Source of the DNA: Gammaproteobacteria bacterium 13_2_20CM_66_19
GTDB taxonomy: Bacteria > Pseudomonadota > Gammaproteobacteria > Steroidobacterales > Steroidobacteraceae
DNA: 46,396 nucleotides
Assembly (NCBI GenBank): GCA_001914695.1
Contig: MNCZ01000092.1
Location: 1-46,396 of the forward strand
Reading direction: 5' to 3'
The translations under genes and the position numbers were made by a program. Each line of letters opens with the position of its first letter. Within the stretch, counting starts at the first letter, position 1. Under the pieces are notes generated by a model. That model had not been told where the DNA came from. It made no database searches and was given only the letters and a program-made list of their open reading frames with translations. Positions 34,608 through 41,691 of the stretch are shown here, piece after piece.

Positions 34608-35507
34608 TCAGCCCGCGCCCTTCAGCCAGGTCTCGATGAGGCGCCAGGAAATCGACTGCGCGGGCGGCGCCAGCACCTCGCCCGAGTTGAGCTGTGCGCG
34701 CGTGAACCAGCGTGCGTCCTCGAGCTCTCCGCTCACGCGCACGCTGCTCCCCGGGGCGGCCCGCGCGCGAAAGCCGATCATCAGCGAGGAGGGAAACGGC
34801 CAGGGCTGGGACGAGTCGTAGCGGACGCCCGTCACCGTCACGCCGGTCTCCTCGGCCACCTCGCGGATCACTGCATCCTCGAGGCTCTCGCCGGGCTCGA
34901 CGAAGCCGGCGATGGTCGAGTAACGCCGCGGCGGCCAGCTCGGCTGACGTCCGAGCAGCGCCCGCTCGCCGTCGCTCACCAGCACGATGATGGCAGGATC
35001 GAGGCGCGGGAAGAGCTCCTGGGCGCAGGCGGTGTTGGTGCAGCTCAGGATGTGTCCGGCGCGGGTCGCGATCGTGGGCGCGCCGCACACGCCGCAGTGG
35101 CGGTGGCGCGCGCGCCAGATCGAGAGTGCGCGCGCGTACGCGAGCAGACCCGATTCCTCCGTGCCGAGCAGCGGCGCGAGAGGCCTCAGCTCCTCGAACG
35201 ACGTACCCGCGGGCGGATCGGCCGCATCCCCGGCGCGCAGGTCGACGAGCAGGCAGCGCGCGCCGCGGAACCAGCCGAGCAGCACCAGACCGTCATCCCC
35301 GGCACCGCGCACCAGCGGCGCATCATGACCGAGGAAGGCGATGCGCGGCGGCGGGCCGGTGTGCAGCAGCTGCGCGGTGCCGCGGCCGATGAGGTAGATC
35401 GTATCCGGGTCGGCGCGAGCCGCCGCGAGCCACTCCGGGTCCTCGCGCGCCTCGGCGCGCCGCTCGAGGTAGGAACCCGCGAAGTAATTCGGTAGATCCT
35501 GATCCAT
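34608..35507 (-). CDS. nudC: NAD(+)/NADH pyrophosphatase NudC
   Basis: A protein of 299 residues from ATG 35507 (35546 possible but adds a poorly conserved basic stretch). The zinc ribbon HCGVCG and CTNTAC (Cys pairs spaced CxxC and CxxxxC) sits in the middle. The Nudix box GFVEPGESLEDAVIREVAEETGV fits Gx5Ex7REUxEExGU exactly, followed by SSQPWPFPSSLMIGF, the SQPWPFPxS motif diagnostic of NADH pyrophosphatases. It hydrolyses NADH and removes NAD caps from RNA. Confidence 0.95.
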   Translation of the reverse strand: MDQDLPNYFAGSYLERRAEAREDPEWLAAARADPDTIYLIGRGTAQLLHTGPPPRIAFLGHDAPLVRGAGDDGLVLLGWFRGARCLLVDLRAGDAADPPAGTSFEELRPLAPLLGTEESGLLAYARALSIWRARHRHCGVCGAPTIATRAGHILSCTNTACAQELFPRLDPAIIVLVSDGERALLGRQPSWPPRRYSTIAGFVEPGESLEDAVIREVAEETGVTVTGVRYDSSQPWPFPSSLMIGFRARAAPGSSVRVSGELEDARWFTRAQLNSGEVLAPPAQSISWRLIETWLKGAG

Positions 35508-35550
35508 GAATGCCGCTCGCCGCCCTCGAGGCTTCGGGCGGGGCATTCTA

Positions 35551-36102
35551 TCAGCGTGGTTGCACCGGGCTCGCGCACTGATGGCAGCGCCGGTCGCGCA
35601 ACGGAAAGCGCTCGGTCACCAACAGCCCGCCGCAGTCGCTGCAGCCGCCGAGGCGCAGCTGATCGCCGCGCGTCAGTACCGTGGTAAGGAACACGGCGTG
35701 CTCGAAGGAGATCTGAGCCGCCGGCAGCAGCAGCCGGTAGGCCTCGAAGGCCTGGCACAGGAGCTCCCCGCGCCCGAGCCCGGGCACCGCGACAGGCGTC
35801 GCCGCACCCGCCGACGCCGGCACCACGCCGAGCAGCGACAGCACGCTCGCGAGCACCGCGGTCTCCTCCTGCATGCGCAGCGAGCGCGTGAAATAGGCGA
35901 TCTGGTGCGGCGACTTGCCGCGATGTCGCGGCAGGTAGCGCCGCGCGTGGCTCATGTAGGAGCGATAGAGCTTGCGGATGCGATCGTCCGAGAGCCCGGT
36001 CCAGGCGCGGATGGTCTGGGTGCGTGCCTCGTGACGCAGGAAGCGCAGCGCGAGCTCCAGCGCCCAGCGCTCGCGCCGGTAGCGATCGTCTGAGATACGC
36101 AT
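35551..36102 (-). CDS. Orphan FlhC-like transcriptional regulator
   Basis: A protein of 183 residues from ATG 36102. A helical N-terminal region with a helix-turn-helix pattern (LSDDRIRKLYRSY) matches the start of FlhC. The C-terminal half has AFEAYRLLLP, FEHAVFLTTVLTRGDQLRLGG and a zinc site of two CxxC pairs: Cys154/157 (GGCSDCGG) and Cys173/176 (RRCHQCAS), the FlhC layout. FlhC normally acts as a heterohexamer with FlhD as master regulator of flagella. No flhD or flagellar gene is nearby, so this copy may work alone or with an unlinked partner. It is divergent from an unknown gene; both share an AT-rich control region. Confidence 0.75.
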   Translation of the reverse strand: MRISDDRYRRERWALELALRFLRHEARTQTIRAWTGLSDDRIRKLYRSYMSHARRYLPRHRGKSPHQIAYFTRSLRMQEETAVLASVLSLLGVVPASAGAATPVAVPGLGRGELLCQAFEAYRLLLPAAQISFEHAVFLTTVLTRGDQLRLGGCSDCGGLLVTERFPLRDRRCHQCASPVQPR

Positions 36103-36133
36103 CGAGGTGGTCCATCGCGCCAAGGGTCGCCAC

Positions 36134-36161
36134 ATTGTGGGAGAAATCCCCCAAAACTCAA
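36134..36161 (-). promoter_or_regulatory. Candidate promoter of the FlhC-like gene
   Basis: On the minus strand TTGAGT (36156-36161) and CACAAT (36134-36139) are 16 bases apart, each matching four of six consensus bases. Start of transcription would be near 36127. The whole stretch 36130-36195 is clearly more AT-rich than its surroundings. Confidence 0.35.
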
Positions 36162-36170
36162 GCGGCAAAA

Positions 36171-36188
36171 TTGGTAAAAAATTACCAA
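36171..36188. promoter_or_regulatory. Perfect palindrome in the divergent region, operator candidate
   Basis: TTGGTAA (36171-36177) and TTACCAA (36182-36188) are exact reverse complements around AAAA. The 18-base site lies between the FlhC-like gene and the unknown gene, upstream of both candidate promoters. It has the size of a dimeric regulator site. Confidence 0.55.
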
Positions 36189-36265
36189 ATTCTCCGGATG
36201 GCTTCGCCACGCGGCTCCGTTACGATAGCGGCCGCGGGGAGGCGGCCCGCCCGCGGGGAGGCGCG

Positions 36266-36955
36266 ATGCTGTTGCACTGCGAGACCGAGGACGGGAGCGC
36301 CGGACAAGGCGCGGGACTGGCGGCGGGGTGGTTGCGCCCCGAGACGCTCGAGACGCTGATCGAGCTGAACGAGCTCTGCCTCGCCCTGGTCGCGGAGCAG
36401 GCCGTCGCGCGCGGCGCGCCGGCGAGCCCGCTGCTGCGCCAGGTGGCGGAGCTGTGGCAGGTGCTGGATCCGGCGGCGCGGCGGCGCGCCGCAGGCTGCC
36501 CGTATCTGCTGGTCGATGCGGGCTTCGCCGATCCGGTGCGCTGGCGGCAGCCGGGCTCGCTCGGCGTAGGCGATGGCGCCGACTCGCCTTACACCACCTT
36601 CTTCACCGTTCCCGCCGCGACCGAGCTCGCGCGCCTGGTGCTCACCTACGCCTGGCACCTGGCGCGCTCGCAGAGCGCCGCGGCGCGGCTGCTCCTCGGC
36701 ATGCCCGATCCCTGTGCGGCGCTCATCGCGCATCTCGGCCTCCGCCAGATCCAGGCGCTCGCCGAGGCGCATCCCGAATGGCTGCGGCCGCGCTGGCCGA
36801 CGCGCGTCAGGGTGTGGCGCGAGCTGCTGCTGGCGGCGGCGGCGGGGGAGGCGCCCGCGCTGGAGCGCGCGCGGCTGCACGGGCTCACGCTGCTCGCGGC
36901 GGAGGCGCGCGGCTCGCTCTGCACGCGCGCCGATCCGGGGCGCGGCAAGGCGTGA
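36266..36955 (+). CDS. Conserved-looking protein of unknown function, divergent from the FlhC-like gene
   Basis: A protein of 229 residues. ATG 36266 follows GGGGAGG, a strong ribosome site; an open frame from 36107 extends upstream without one and across the palindrome. It is cytosolic, with no signal or membrane helix. Visible blocks are LRPETLETLIELNELCLALVAEQ, RRAAGCPYLLVDAGFADP, SPYTTFFTVPAATELARLVLTYAWHLARS and GLRQIQALAEAHPEWLRPRWP. Its largely helical make-up and divergent location suggest a partner of the FlhC-like regulator (a FlhD substitute or a target), but I recognise no family. Confidence 0.7.
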   Translation: MLLHCETEDGSAGQGAGLAAGWLRPETLETLIELNELCLALVAEQAVARGAPASPLLRQVAELWQVLDPAARRRAAGCPYLLVDAGFADPVRWRQPGSLGVGDGADSPYTTFFTVPAATELARLVLTYAWHLARSQSAAARLLLGMPDPCAALIAHLGLRQIQALAEAHPEWLRPRWPTRVRVWRELLLAAAAGEAPALERARLHGLTLLAAEARGSLCTRADPGRGKA

Positions 36956-36986
36956 GTCGCGCGGCGCGCGCGAGGCCGGGGCGGGC

Positions 36987-37919
36987 CTACTTCGCGAGCT
37001 GGAAAAGCGTCGAGGGCACCCAGCCTTCGTTGCCCAGCTCGTCGCTGACTTTCCAGAACAGGCCGTCCTTCTCGCCGCTCGGATAGAGCGTCATGCCCGG
37101 GTCGAGATCGCGCACCACCTTGGCCGTGATGCTGGCCGAGGCGTACATCTTGCCGGGCTTGGCCATGGTCACCGATTGCGTGACGTTGTCGGCCTTGGCG
37201 TTCGGGCTCTGGCCCTTGACCTGGTTGACGAGCTTGGTGAACGCATCGAGGTAGGCCATGGTGACCACCTGACCGATCTCGGTGTTCGCGTAGCTGCTGG
37301 CGCCGGCCGCCGCGAAGCCGCCGAAGAAGGCGCCGCCGCCGGCGCCCCAGCCGAGGTCGGTCTTCTTGGCGTGTCCCTGCTCCATGGCGACCTGCTCGGT
37401 GGAGCGCACGTCCGTCAGGGTCAGCACCACGTCGGCGGTCTTGCTCTTCAAGCTGATGCCGCCGACCACCGCGCCCGCCACACCGCCGAGGAGGCCCCCG
37501 ACCAGTCCGCCGAGGTTGCGCCCGCCGGCGGCGCTGTTCTTGGTGACCACGTCGGGCACCAGCACGTAGTCGGCGGCCTTCATCTGGCCCTTGCCGATGT
37601 TCGAGCCTCCGCGCACCTCGCCAGCGCCGGCGAGCGCGCGCTCCTGCTGGGCCGCCGCGAGGCCCTTGCCGCGATCGAGCAGCGTGAAGCACTTCGATTG
37701 CGACACGAACACCTTGATGAGCGCCTCGGGGGACTCGAGGTTGTACTGCAGCCACCACCTGTTCTCCGGCTCGGTGACCGCGAGCGTGCCGATCTTCTTG
37801 TCGCAGGTGGGAATTTCCGGCGGCGGCGGATCGGCGGCGCGTGCGCAGAGCATGAGCCCGAGGCCCGAAACCGCTAGGAATGGCAGAACGACGCTCTTAA
37901 GCCTCTGGTGCGGCAGCAT
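36987..37919 (-). CDS. CsgG-family secreted protein with C-terminal SH3-like segment
   Basis: A protein of 310 residues. ATG 37919 has GGGAGGGG upstream. A signal peptide ends at ARAADPP, with no lipobox, unlike classical CsgG lipoproteins. The middle part has the CsgG layout: KKIGTLAVTEPE, FTLLDRGKGLAAAQQER, ADYVLVPDVV and TADVVLTLTDVRSTEQVAMEQG. A glycine-rich stretch (GGLVGGLLGGVAGAVVGG, GWGAGGGAFFGGFAAAG) interrupts it. The last about 60 residues (KMYASASITAKVV to GWVPSTLF) look like a bacterial SH3 domain. CsgG proteins form outer-membrane pores for curli export; no curli genes are adjacent, so a general envelope role is more likely. Confidence 0.78.
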   Translation of the reverse strand: MLPHQRLKSVVLPFLAVSGLGLMLCARAADPPPPEIPTCDKKIGTLAVTEPENRWWLQYNLESPEALIKVFVSQSKCFTLLDRGKGLAAAQQERALAGAGEVRGGSNIGKGQMKAADYVLVPDVVTKNSAAGGRNLGGLVGGLLGGVAGAVVGGISLKSKTADVVLTLTDVRSTEQVAMEQGHAKKTDLGWGAGGGAFFGGFAAAGASSYANTEIGQVVTMAYLDAFTKLVNQVKGQSPNAKADNVTQSVTMAKPGKMYASASITAKVVRDLDPGMTLYPSGEKDGLFWKVSDELGNEGWVPSTLFQLAK

Positions 37920-38125
37920 GCAACCCCTCCCAGGGAATCGTTGTAATTGGTGAAGCGAGGCGCTTCGCGCCGTAGTGTAGGCCCAAGTCCCGCGCCGCGG
38001 GTAGAAGCGCCGGCACTCATGGCCGTTTTTGAACGATACGCGTCTGCCGCAGCGGTGGCGCCGCGGCCAGGCGTACTGCATGATGTTGCCGATTGTTTAG
38101 GGTCGGGTGGAGGGAGCGCAAGTCC

Positions 38126-38686
38126 ATGAAGCAGGCGCTGATCGTCGTCGACGTGCAGGAATCCTTCCGCCAGCGACCTTACTTCCGCGACGAGGAGCTG
38201 CCGCGGTTCCTGCGCAACGTGCAGTCCCTCGTGAATCGATGCACCGCGCGCGGCATTGCGGTGGTGCAGGTGTTCCACCAGGAGCCGGGCGAGGATCCCG
38301 GGAATCCGTTCACGGCGGCCTCGGGTTTCGTGCGCTCGATGCCGGAGCTGTCGCTCGAGGCCGATGAGGTGTTCTTCAAGCAGGTGCACTCGGCGATGTT
38401 CGCCCGCGACCGCCACGGCGCCACGCTCGAGGCATGGTTGCGCGAGCGCGGGATCGCGGAGCTGCTGATCACCGGAATCCGCACCGAGCAGTGCTGCGAG
38501 ACCACGACGCGGCACGCCTCGGACCTCGGGTTCCAAGTGCGCTATGTGAGCGATGCGACGCTTACCTTCCCCATGCAGACGCGCTCGGGGCGTGAGGTGT
38601 CGGCGCAGGAGATTCGCGAGCACACCGAGCTCGTGCTCGACGGCCGCTTTGCGCGCGTGGTGACGACCGCGGGTGCCCTGGCGTGA
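38126..38686 (+). CDS. Cysteine hydrolase, isochorismatase-like family
   Basis: A protein of 186 residues from ATG 38126, with GGAG about 10 bases upstream. The catalytic triad is complete: Asp in LIVVDVQESF, Lys in EVFFKQVHSAMF and Cys in GIRTEQCCETTTR. Family members hydrolyse isochorismate, nicotinamide or other small amides and ureas; the substrate cannot be told. The stop overlaps the start of the GlxA-type regulator by 4 bases, so that regulator probably controls this enzyme. Confidence 0.88.
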   Translation: MKQALIVVDVQESFRQRPYFRDEELPRFLRNVQSLVNRCTARGIAVVQVFHQEPGEDPGNPFTAASGFVRSMPELSLEADEVFFKQVHSAMFARDRHGATLEAWLRERGIAELLITGIRTEQCCETTTRHASDLGFQVRYVSDATLTFPMQTRSGREVSAQEIREHTELVLDGRFARVVTTAGALA

Positions 38687-39663
38687 GGATGGCGCGCCGC
38701 TCGCCGGGTGAGCCCGCGACGGACGTCGTCTTCGCGCTGCTGCCGAACGTCGTGCTGCTGGATGTCGCCGGTCCCGCCGACGCCTTTCGTAACGCCAGCA
38801 TCCGGGTGCCCGGGAGCTACCGCCTGCGCTTCGTGGCGCCGCAGCCTGCGCTGCGCGCCGCCGTCGGGCTCGAGCTGGGTGCGCTCGAGACGCTGCCCGA
38901 GAGCCTCGCGCCCGGGAGCATCCTGGTGCTCACCGGCCTCGGCGGCGCGGGCATCGACGCGCACGAGCCGGCCACGCGGCGCCTGATCGAGTGGCTGCGC
39001 TCGGGCGTGGCGCAAGCGTCGCTCCTCATGTGCGTGTGCGCGGGAGGCGTGCTCGCGGCGCGGGCGGGGCTCCTGGCCGGCCGCGAGTGCACCACTCATC
39101 ACGAGCACCTCGAGGAGCTGCGCCGCGCGGAGCCGCGCGCCCGGGTGCTCGACAACCGCATCTTCGTCGAGGACGGTCCGGTGTTCACCAGCGCCGGGGT
39201 CACGGCGGGACTCGATCTCGCGCTGCATCTGATCGGCCGGCAGCTGGGGGCGCCGGTTGCCGCCGAGATCGCGCGCGATCTGGTGGTGTACCTGCGCCGC
39301 GCCGGCACCGATCCCGCACTGTCACCGTGGCTCATGCATCGCAACCATCTGCACCCCGCGGTGCATCGCGTGCAGGATGCGGTGGCGCGCGATCCGGCGG
39401 CGCGCTGGGGATCGGCCGAGCTGTCCGCCGCCGGCTGTACCAGCCCGCGCAACCTCGCACGCCTCTTCGCCGAGCACGCCCATTGCTCGCCGCTCGACTA
39501 CGTGCAGCTCATTCGTTACGCCTTCGCGCGGCAGCTCGTCACCCACAGCCGCCTCGATCTGGAGCGCGTGGCCGCCAAGTCGGGCTTCCGCTCGGCGCAG
39601 CATCTGCGGCGCGTGTGGTCCCGCTGGGAGGCGCGTCCGCCCGGCGCGTCCCGACACGGCTGA
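38683..39663 (+). CDS. GlxA-type AraC-family transcriptional regulator
   Basis: A protein of 326 residues from GTG 38683 (overlap with the hydrolase stop) or ATG 38689. The N-terminal about 190 residues are a DJ-1/PfpI-like sensor: FALLPNVVLLDVAGPADAF, the nucleophile elbow MCVCAGGVLAARAGLL, and GRECTTHHEHLEELRR. The C-terminal about 110 residues hold two AraC helix-turn-helix units (SAAGCTSPRNLARLFAEHAHCSP and LERVAAKSGFRSAQHLRRVW). GlxA-like regulators sense small metabolites. The operon with an isochorismatase-like hydrolase suggests that its ligand is the hydrolase substrate. Confidence 0.9.
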   Translation: MRMARRSPGEPATDVVFALLPNVVLLDVAGPADAFRNASIRVPGSYRLRFVAPQPALRAAVGLELGALETLPESLAPGSILVLTGLGGAGIDAHEPATRRLIEWLRSGVAQASLLMCVCAGGVLAARAGLLAGRECTTHHEHLEELRRAEPRARVLDNRIFVEDGPVFTSAGVTAGLDLALHLIGRQLGAPVAAEIARDLVVYLRRAGTDPALSPWLMHRNHLHPAVHRVQDAVARDPAARWGSAELSAAGCTSPRNLARLFAEHAHCSPLDYVQLIRYAFARQLVTHSRLDLERVAAKSGFRSAQHLRRVWSRWEARPPGASRHG

Positions 39664-39675
39664 TCGACGCTAATG

Positions 39676-40614
39676 CTAGTAGATCGCGATCTCCTGCCGG
39701 CCGGACGAGTCGCGGGCGCCGCGGAACATGCCCTCGGTGCTGAAGTCCATGACGATCCGCCCGCGTGCGCCGACCGCAATCAGTCCGCCGTCGCCGCCGA
39801 GCGCGGCAAGAATCTCGTGCAGCAGCTCACGCACCGCCTGCTCGAGGGTAAGGGCGCGGTACTCGACCGCGGCGCACACGTGGTGGGCGGCCACGGCGCG
39901 TATGAAATACTCGCCGTGCCCGGTCGCCGAGACCGCGCACACGCCGTTCTTGGCGTAGGTCCCCGCGCCGATGATCGGCGAGTCGCCGACGCGCCCGGGT
40001 CGCTTGTTGGTCATCCCGCCGGTCGAGGTGGCGGCGGCGAGATTGCCGTCGCCATCGCGCGCCACGGCCCCCACGGTGCCCGCCGCGGCGGGCATCAGAT
40101 CCGAGACGTGTCGCCCGCGCTGCTCGGCCTCGAGCTGCTCGAGGCGCTCCGCGGTGCGGAAGTAATGATTGGGCACGAGCGGCAGGCCCTCTTCGAGCGC
40201 GAACTCCTCGGCGCCGGCGCCCACCAGCAGCACATGCCGCGACTTCTCCATCACCCGCCGCGCGAGCTCGATCGGATTCCTCACGTGCCGCACGGAAGCG
40301 ACCGCGCCGGCGCGCATCTGCCGGCCGTCCATGATCGCCGCGTCGAGCTCGGCCGCGCCGTCGCGGGTCAGCGCCGCGCCGTGGCCGGCGTTGAAGCACG
40401 GATCGTCCTCGAGCAGGTGGACCGCCGCGGCGACCGCATCCAGTGCGCTGCCGCCGCGCTCGAGCAGCGTAAAGCCCGCGTCGAGGGCCGCCTCGAGGCC
40501 GGTGCGGTAGCGCCGCTCGTGCTCGGGCGAGAGCTGCGCTCGAGGCGCGGCTCCGGCGCCGCCGTGGATCGCGAGCGCGTACCGCGGCGCGCTCGCGGAA
40601 TTCTTAGCGGGCAT
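39676..40614 (-). CDS. Isoaspartyl peptidase / L-asparaginase, cytosolic
   Basis: A protein of 312 residues, Ntn-hydrolase. The N-terminal YALAIHGGAGAAPRAQL, DAAIMDG and the autocleavage site AAAGTVGAVARD (nucleophile Thr180) identify the plant-type asparaginase / IaaA family. RVGDSPIIGAGTYA and SATGHGE line the active site. It removes isoaspartyl residues from dipeptides or hydrolyses asparagine. No signal peptide, unlike its tandem neighbour. The start lies inside the neighbour's last codons (11-base overlap), and the two are clearly paralogues. Confidence 0.93.
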   Translation of the reverse strand: MPAKNSASAPRYALAIHGGAGAAPRAQLSPEHERRYRTGLEAALDAGFTLLERGGSALDAVAAAVHLLEDDPCFNAGHGAALTRDGAAELDAAIMDGRQMRAGAVASVRHVRNPIELARRVMEKSRHVLLVGAGAEEFALEEGLPLVPNHYFRTAERLEQLEAEQRGRHVSDLMPAAAGTVGAVARDGDGNLAAATSTGGMTNKRPGRVGDSPIIGAGTYAKNGVCAVSATGHGEYFIRAVAAHHVCAAVEYRALTLEQAVRELLHEILAALGGDGGLIAVGARGRIVMDFSTEGMFRGARDSSGRQEIAIY

Positions 40615-41599
40615 CGCGGTACATGGCGATGTCGCGGCGGCCGCGCGAGTCGCGCGCGGCGCGGAACATGCCGACGCTGTTGAAATCCATGGCGATGTTG
40701 CCGTTCCGGTCCAGCGCGATCACGCCTCCCTCGCCTCCCGTGTGGCGCAGCTTCTCGTGGATGACTTCCCGCACGGCGGCACCGACGGTGAGGTGCCGGT
40801 ATTCCACCAGCGCGCACAGGTCGTAAGCGACCACCTGGCGGATGAAGAACTCGCCCTGCCCGGTACCCGAGACCGCGCACGCCTCGTCGGCGTAGGTGCC
40901 CGCACCGATGATGGGCGAGTCGCCCACCCGCCCGCGGTGCTTGTCGGTGAGTCCGCCGGTCGAGGTGGCGGCGGCCAGATGCCCGGCGGCGTCGAGCGCG
41001 ACGGCCCCCACGGTGCCGCTGCCCGGCAGACTCGCCGCGTGCAGCCGTTCGCTCTCGGCGCGCCGCGCCTCCTCGAGCTCCCGCTCGCGCCCCTCGGTGC
41101 GGAAATACCCGCGCGGCAAAAGCGCCACGCCCTGCTCGAGCGCGAACTCTTCCGCGCCCTCGGCCACGAGCAGTACGTGCGGGCTCTTCTCCATCACGAG
41201 GCGCGCGAGCTCCACCGGGTTCTTGACGTGGCGGACCGCCGCGACCGCCCCGGCGCGCGGCCCGTGCCCGTCCATGATGGCGGCGTCGAGCTCGGCATCC
41301 CCCTCGTGGTTCAGCACCGCGCCACGGCCGGCGTTGAACTGCGGATCGTCCTCCATGATGCGCACCGCGGCCATCACCGCATCGAGCGAGGTGCCGCCAC
41401 GCTCGAGGATCGCATAGCCGGCATCGAGCGCCGCCGCGAGGCCCGCGCGGTAGGAGGCGGCGCGCTCCGGGGTCATCTTCGCCGGATCGATGACGCCCGC
41501 CCCGCCGTGGATGACGATCGCGAGCGGGCGCGGCTCCTCGGCGAGCGCCGCCGCCGCGAGGCCCACGCCGAGCAGTGCGAGCAGTTTCGGGCGCGACAT
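40604..41599 (-). CDS. Isoaspartyl peptidase / L-asparaginase, exported
   Basis: A protein of 331 residues, paralogous to the gene downstream. It begins with a signal peptide (KLLALLGVGLAAAALAEE), so it should act in the periplasm. The catalytic Thr196 stands in LPGSGTVGAVALD, after which autocleavage releases the beta chain. IVIHGGAGVIDP, FNAGRGAVLNHEGDAELDAAIMDG and RVGDSPIIGAGTYA are intact. It is divergent, over 92 bases, from the pyruvate carboxylase gene. The pair probably arose by tandem duplication with later gain or loss of the signal. Confidence 0.92.
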   Translation of the reverse strand: MSRPKLLALLGVGLAAAALAEEPRPLAIVIHGGAGVIDPAKMTPERAASYRAGLAAALDAGYAILERGGTSLDAVMAAVRIMEDDPQFNAGRGAVLNHEGDAELDAAIMDGHGPRAGAVAAVRHVKNPVELARLVMEKSPHVLLVAEGAEEFALEQGVALLPRGYFRTEGRERELEEARRAESERLHAASLPGSGTVGAVALDAAGHLAAATSTGGLTDKHRGRVGDSPIIGAGTYADEACAVSGTGQGEFFIRQVVAYDLCALVEYRHLTVGAAVREVIHEKLRHTGGEGGVIALDRNGNIAMDFNSVGMFRAARDSRGRRDIAMYRDAR

Positions 41600-41691
41600 C
41601 GTTTCCCCTCTGCGGCTATGATCGATGCCGCCTCCCGCGGCATGCGCGCGTGCCCCACGGGGCTCCCCAACTCCGGACGGCGAATCATAGA

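Noticed and set aside
36107..36265. Upstream extension of the unknown gene at 36266
   Set aside because: The frame is open to 36107 but has no ribosome site, crosses the AT-rich palindrome region, and the ATG at 36266 has a strong GGGGAGG.
38093..38125. Earlier start (38093) for the cysteine hydrolase
   Set aside because: The extra residues (MFRVGWRERKS) are not family-like and the ATG at 38126 has GGAG at a usable distance.
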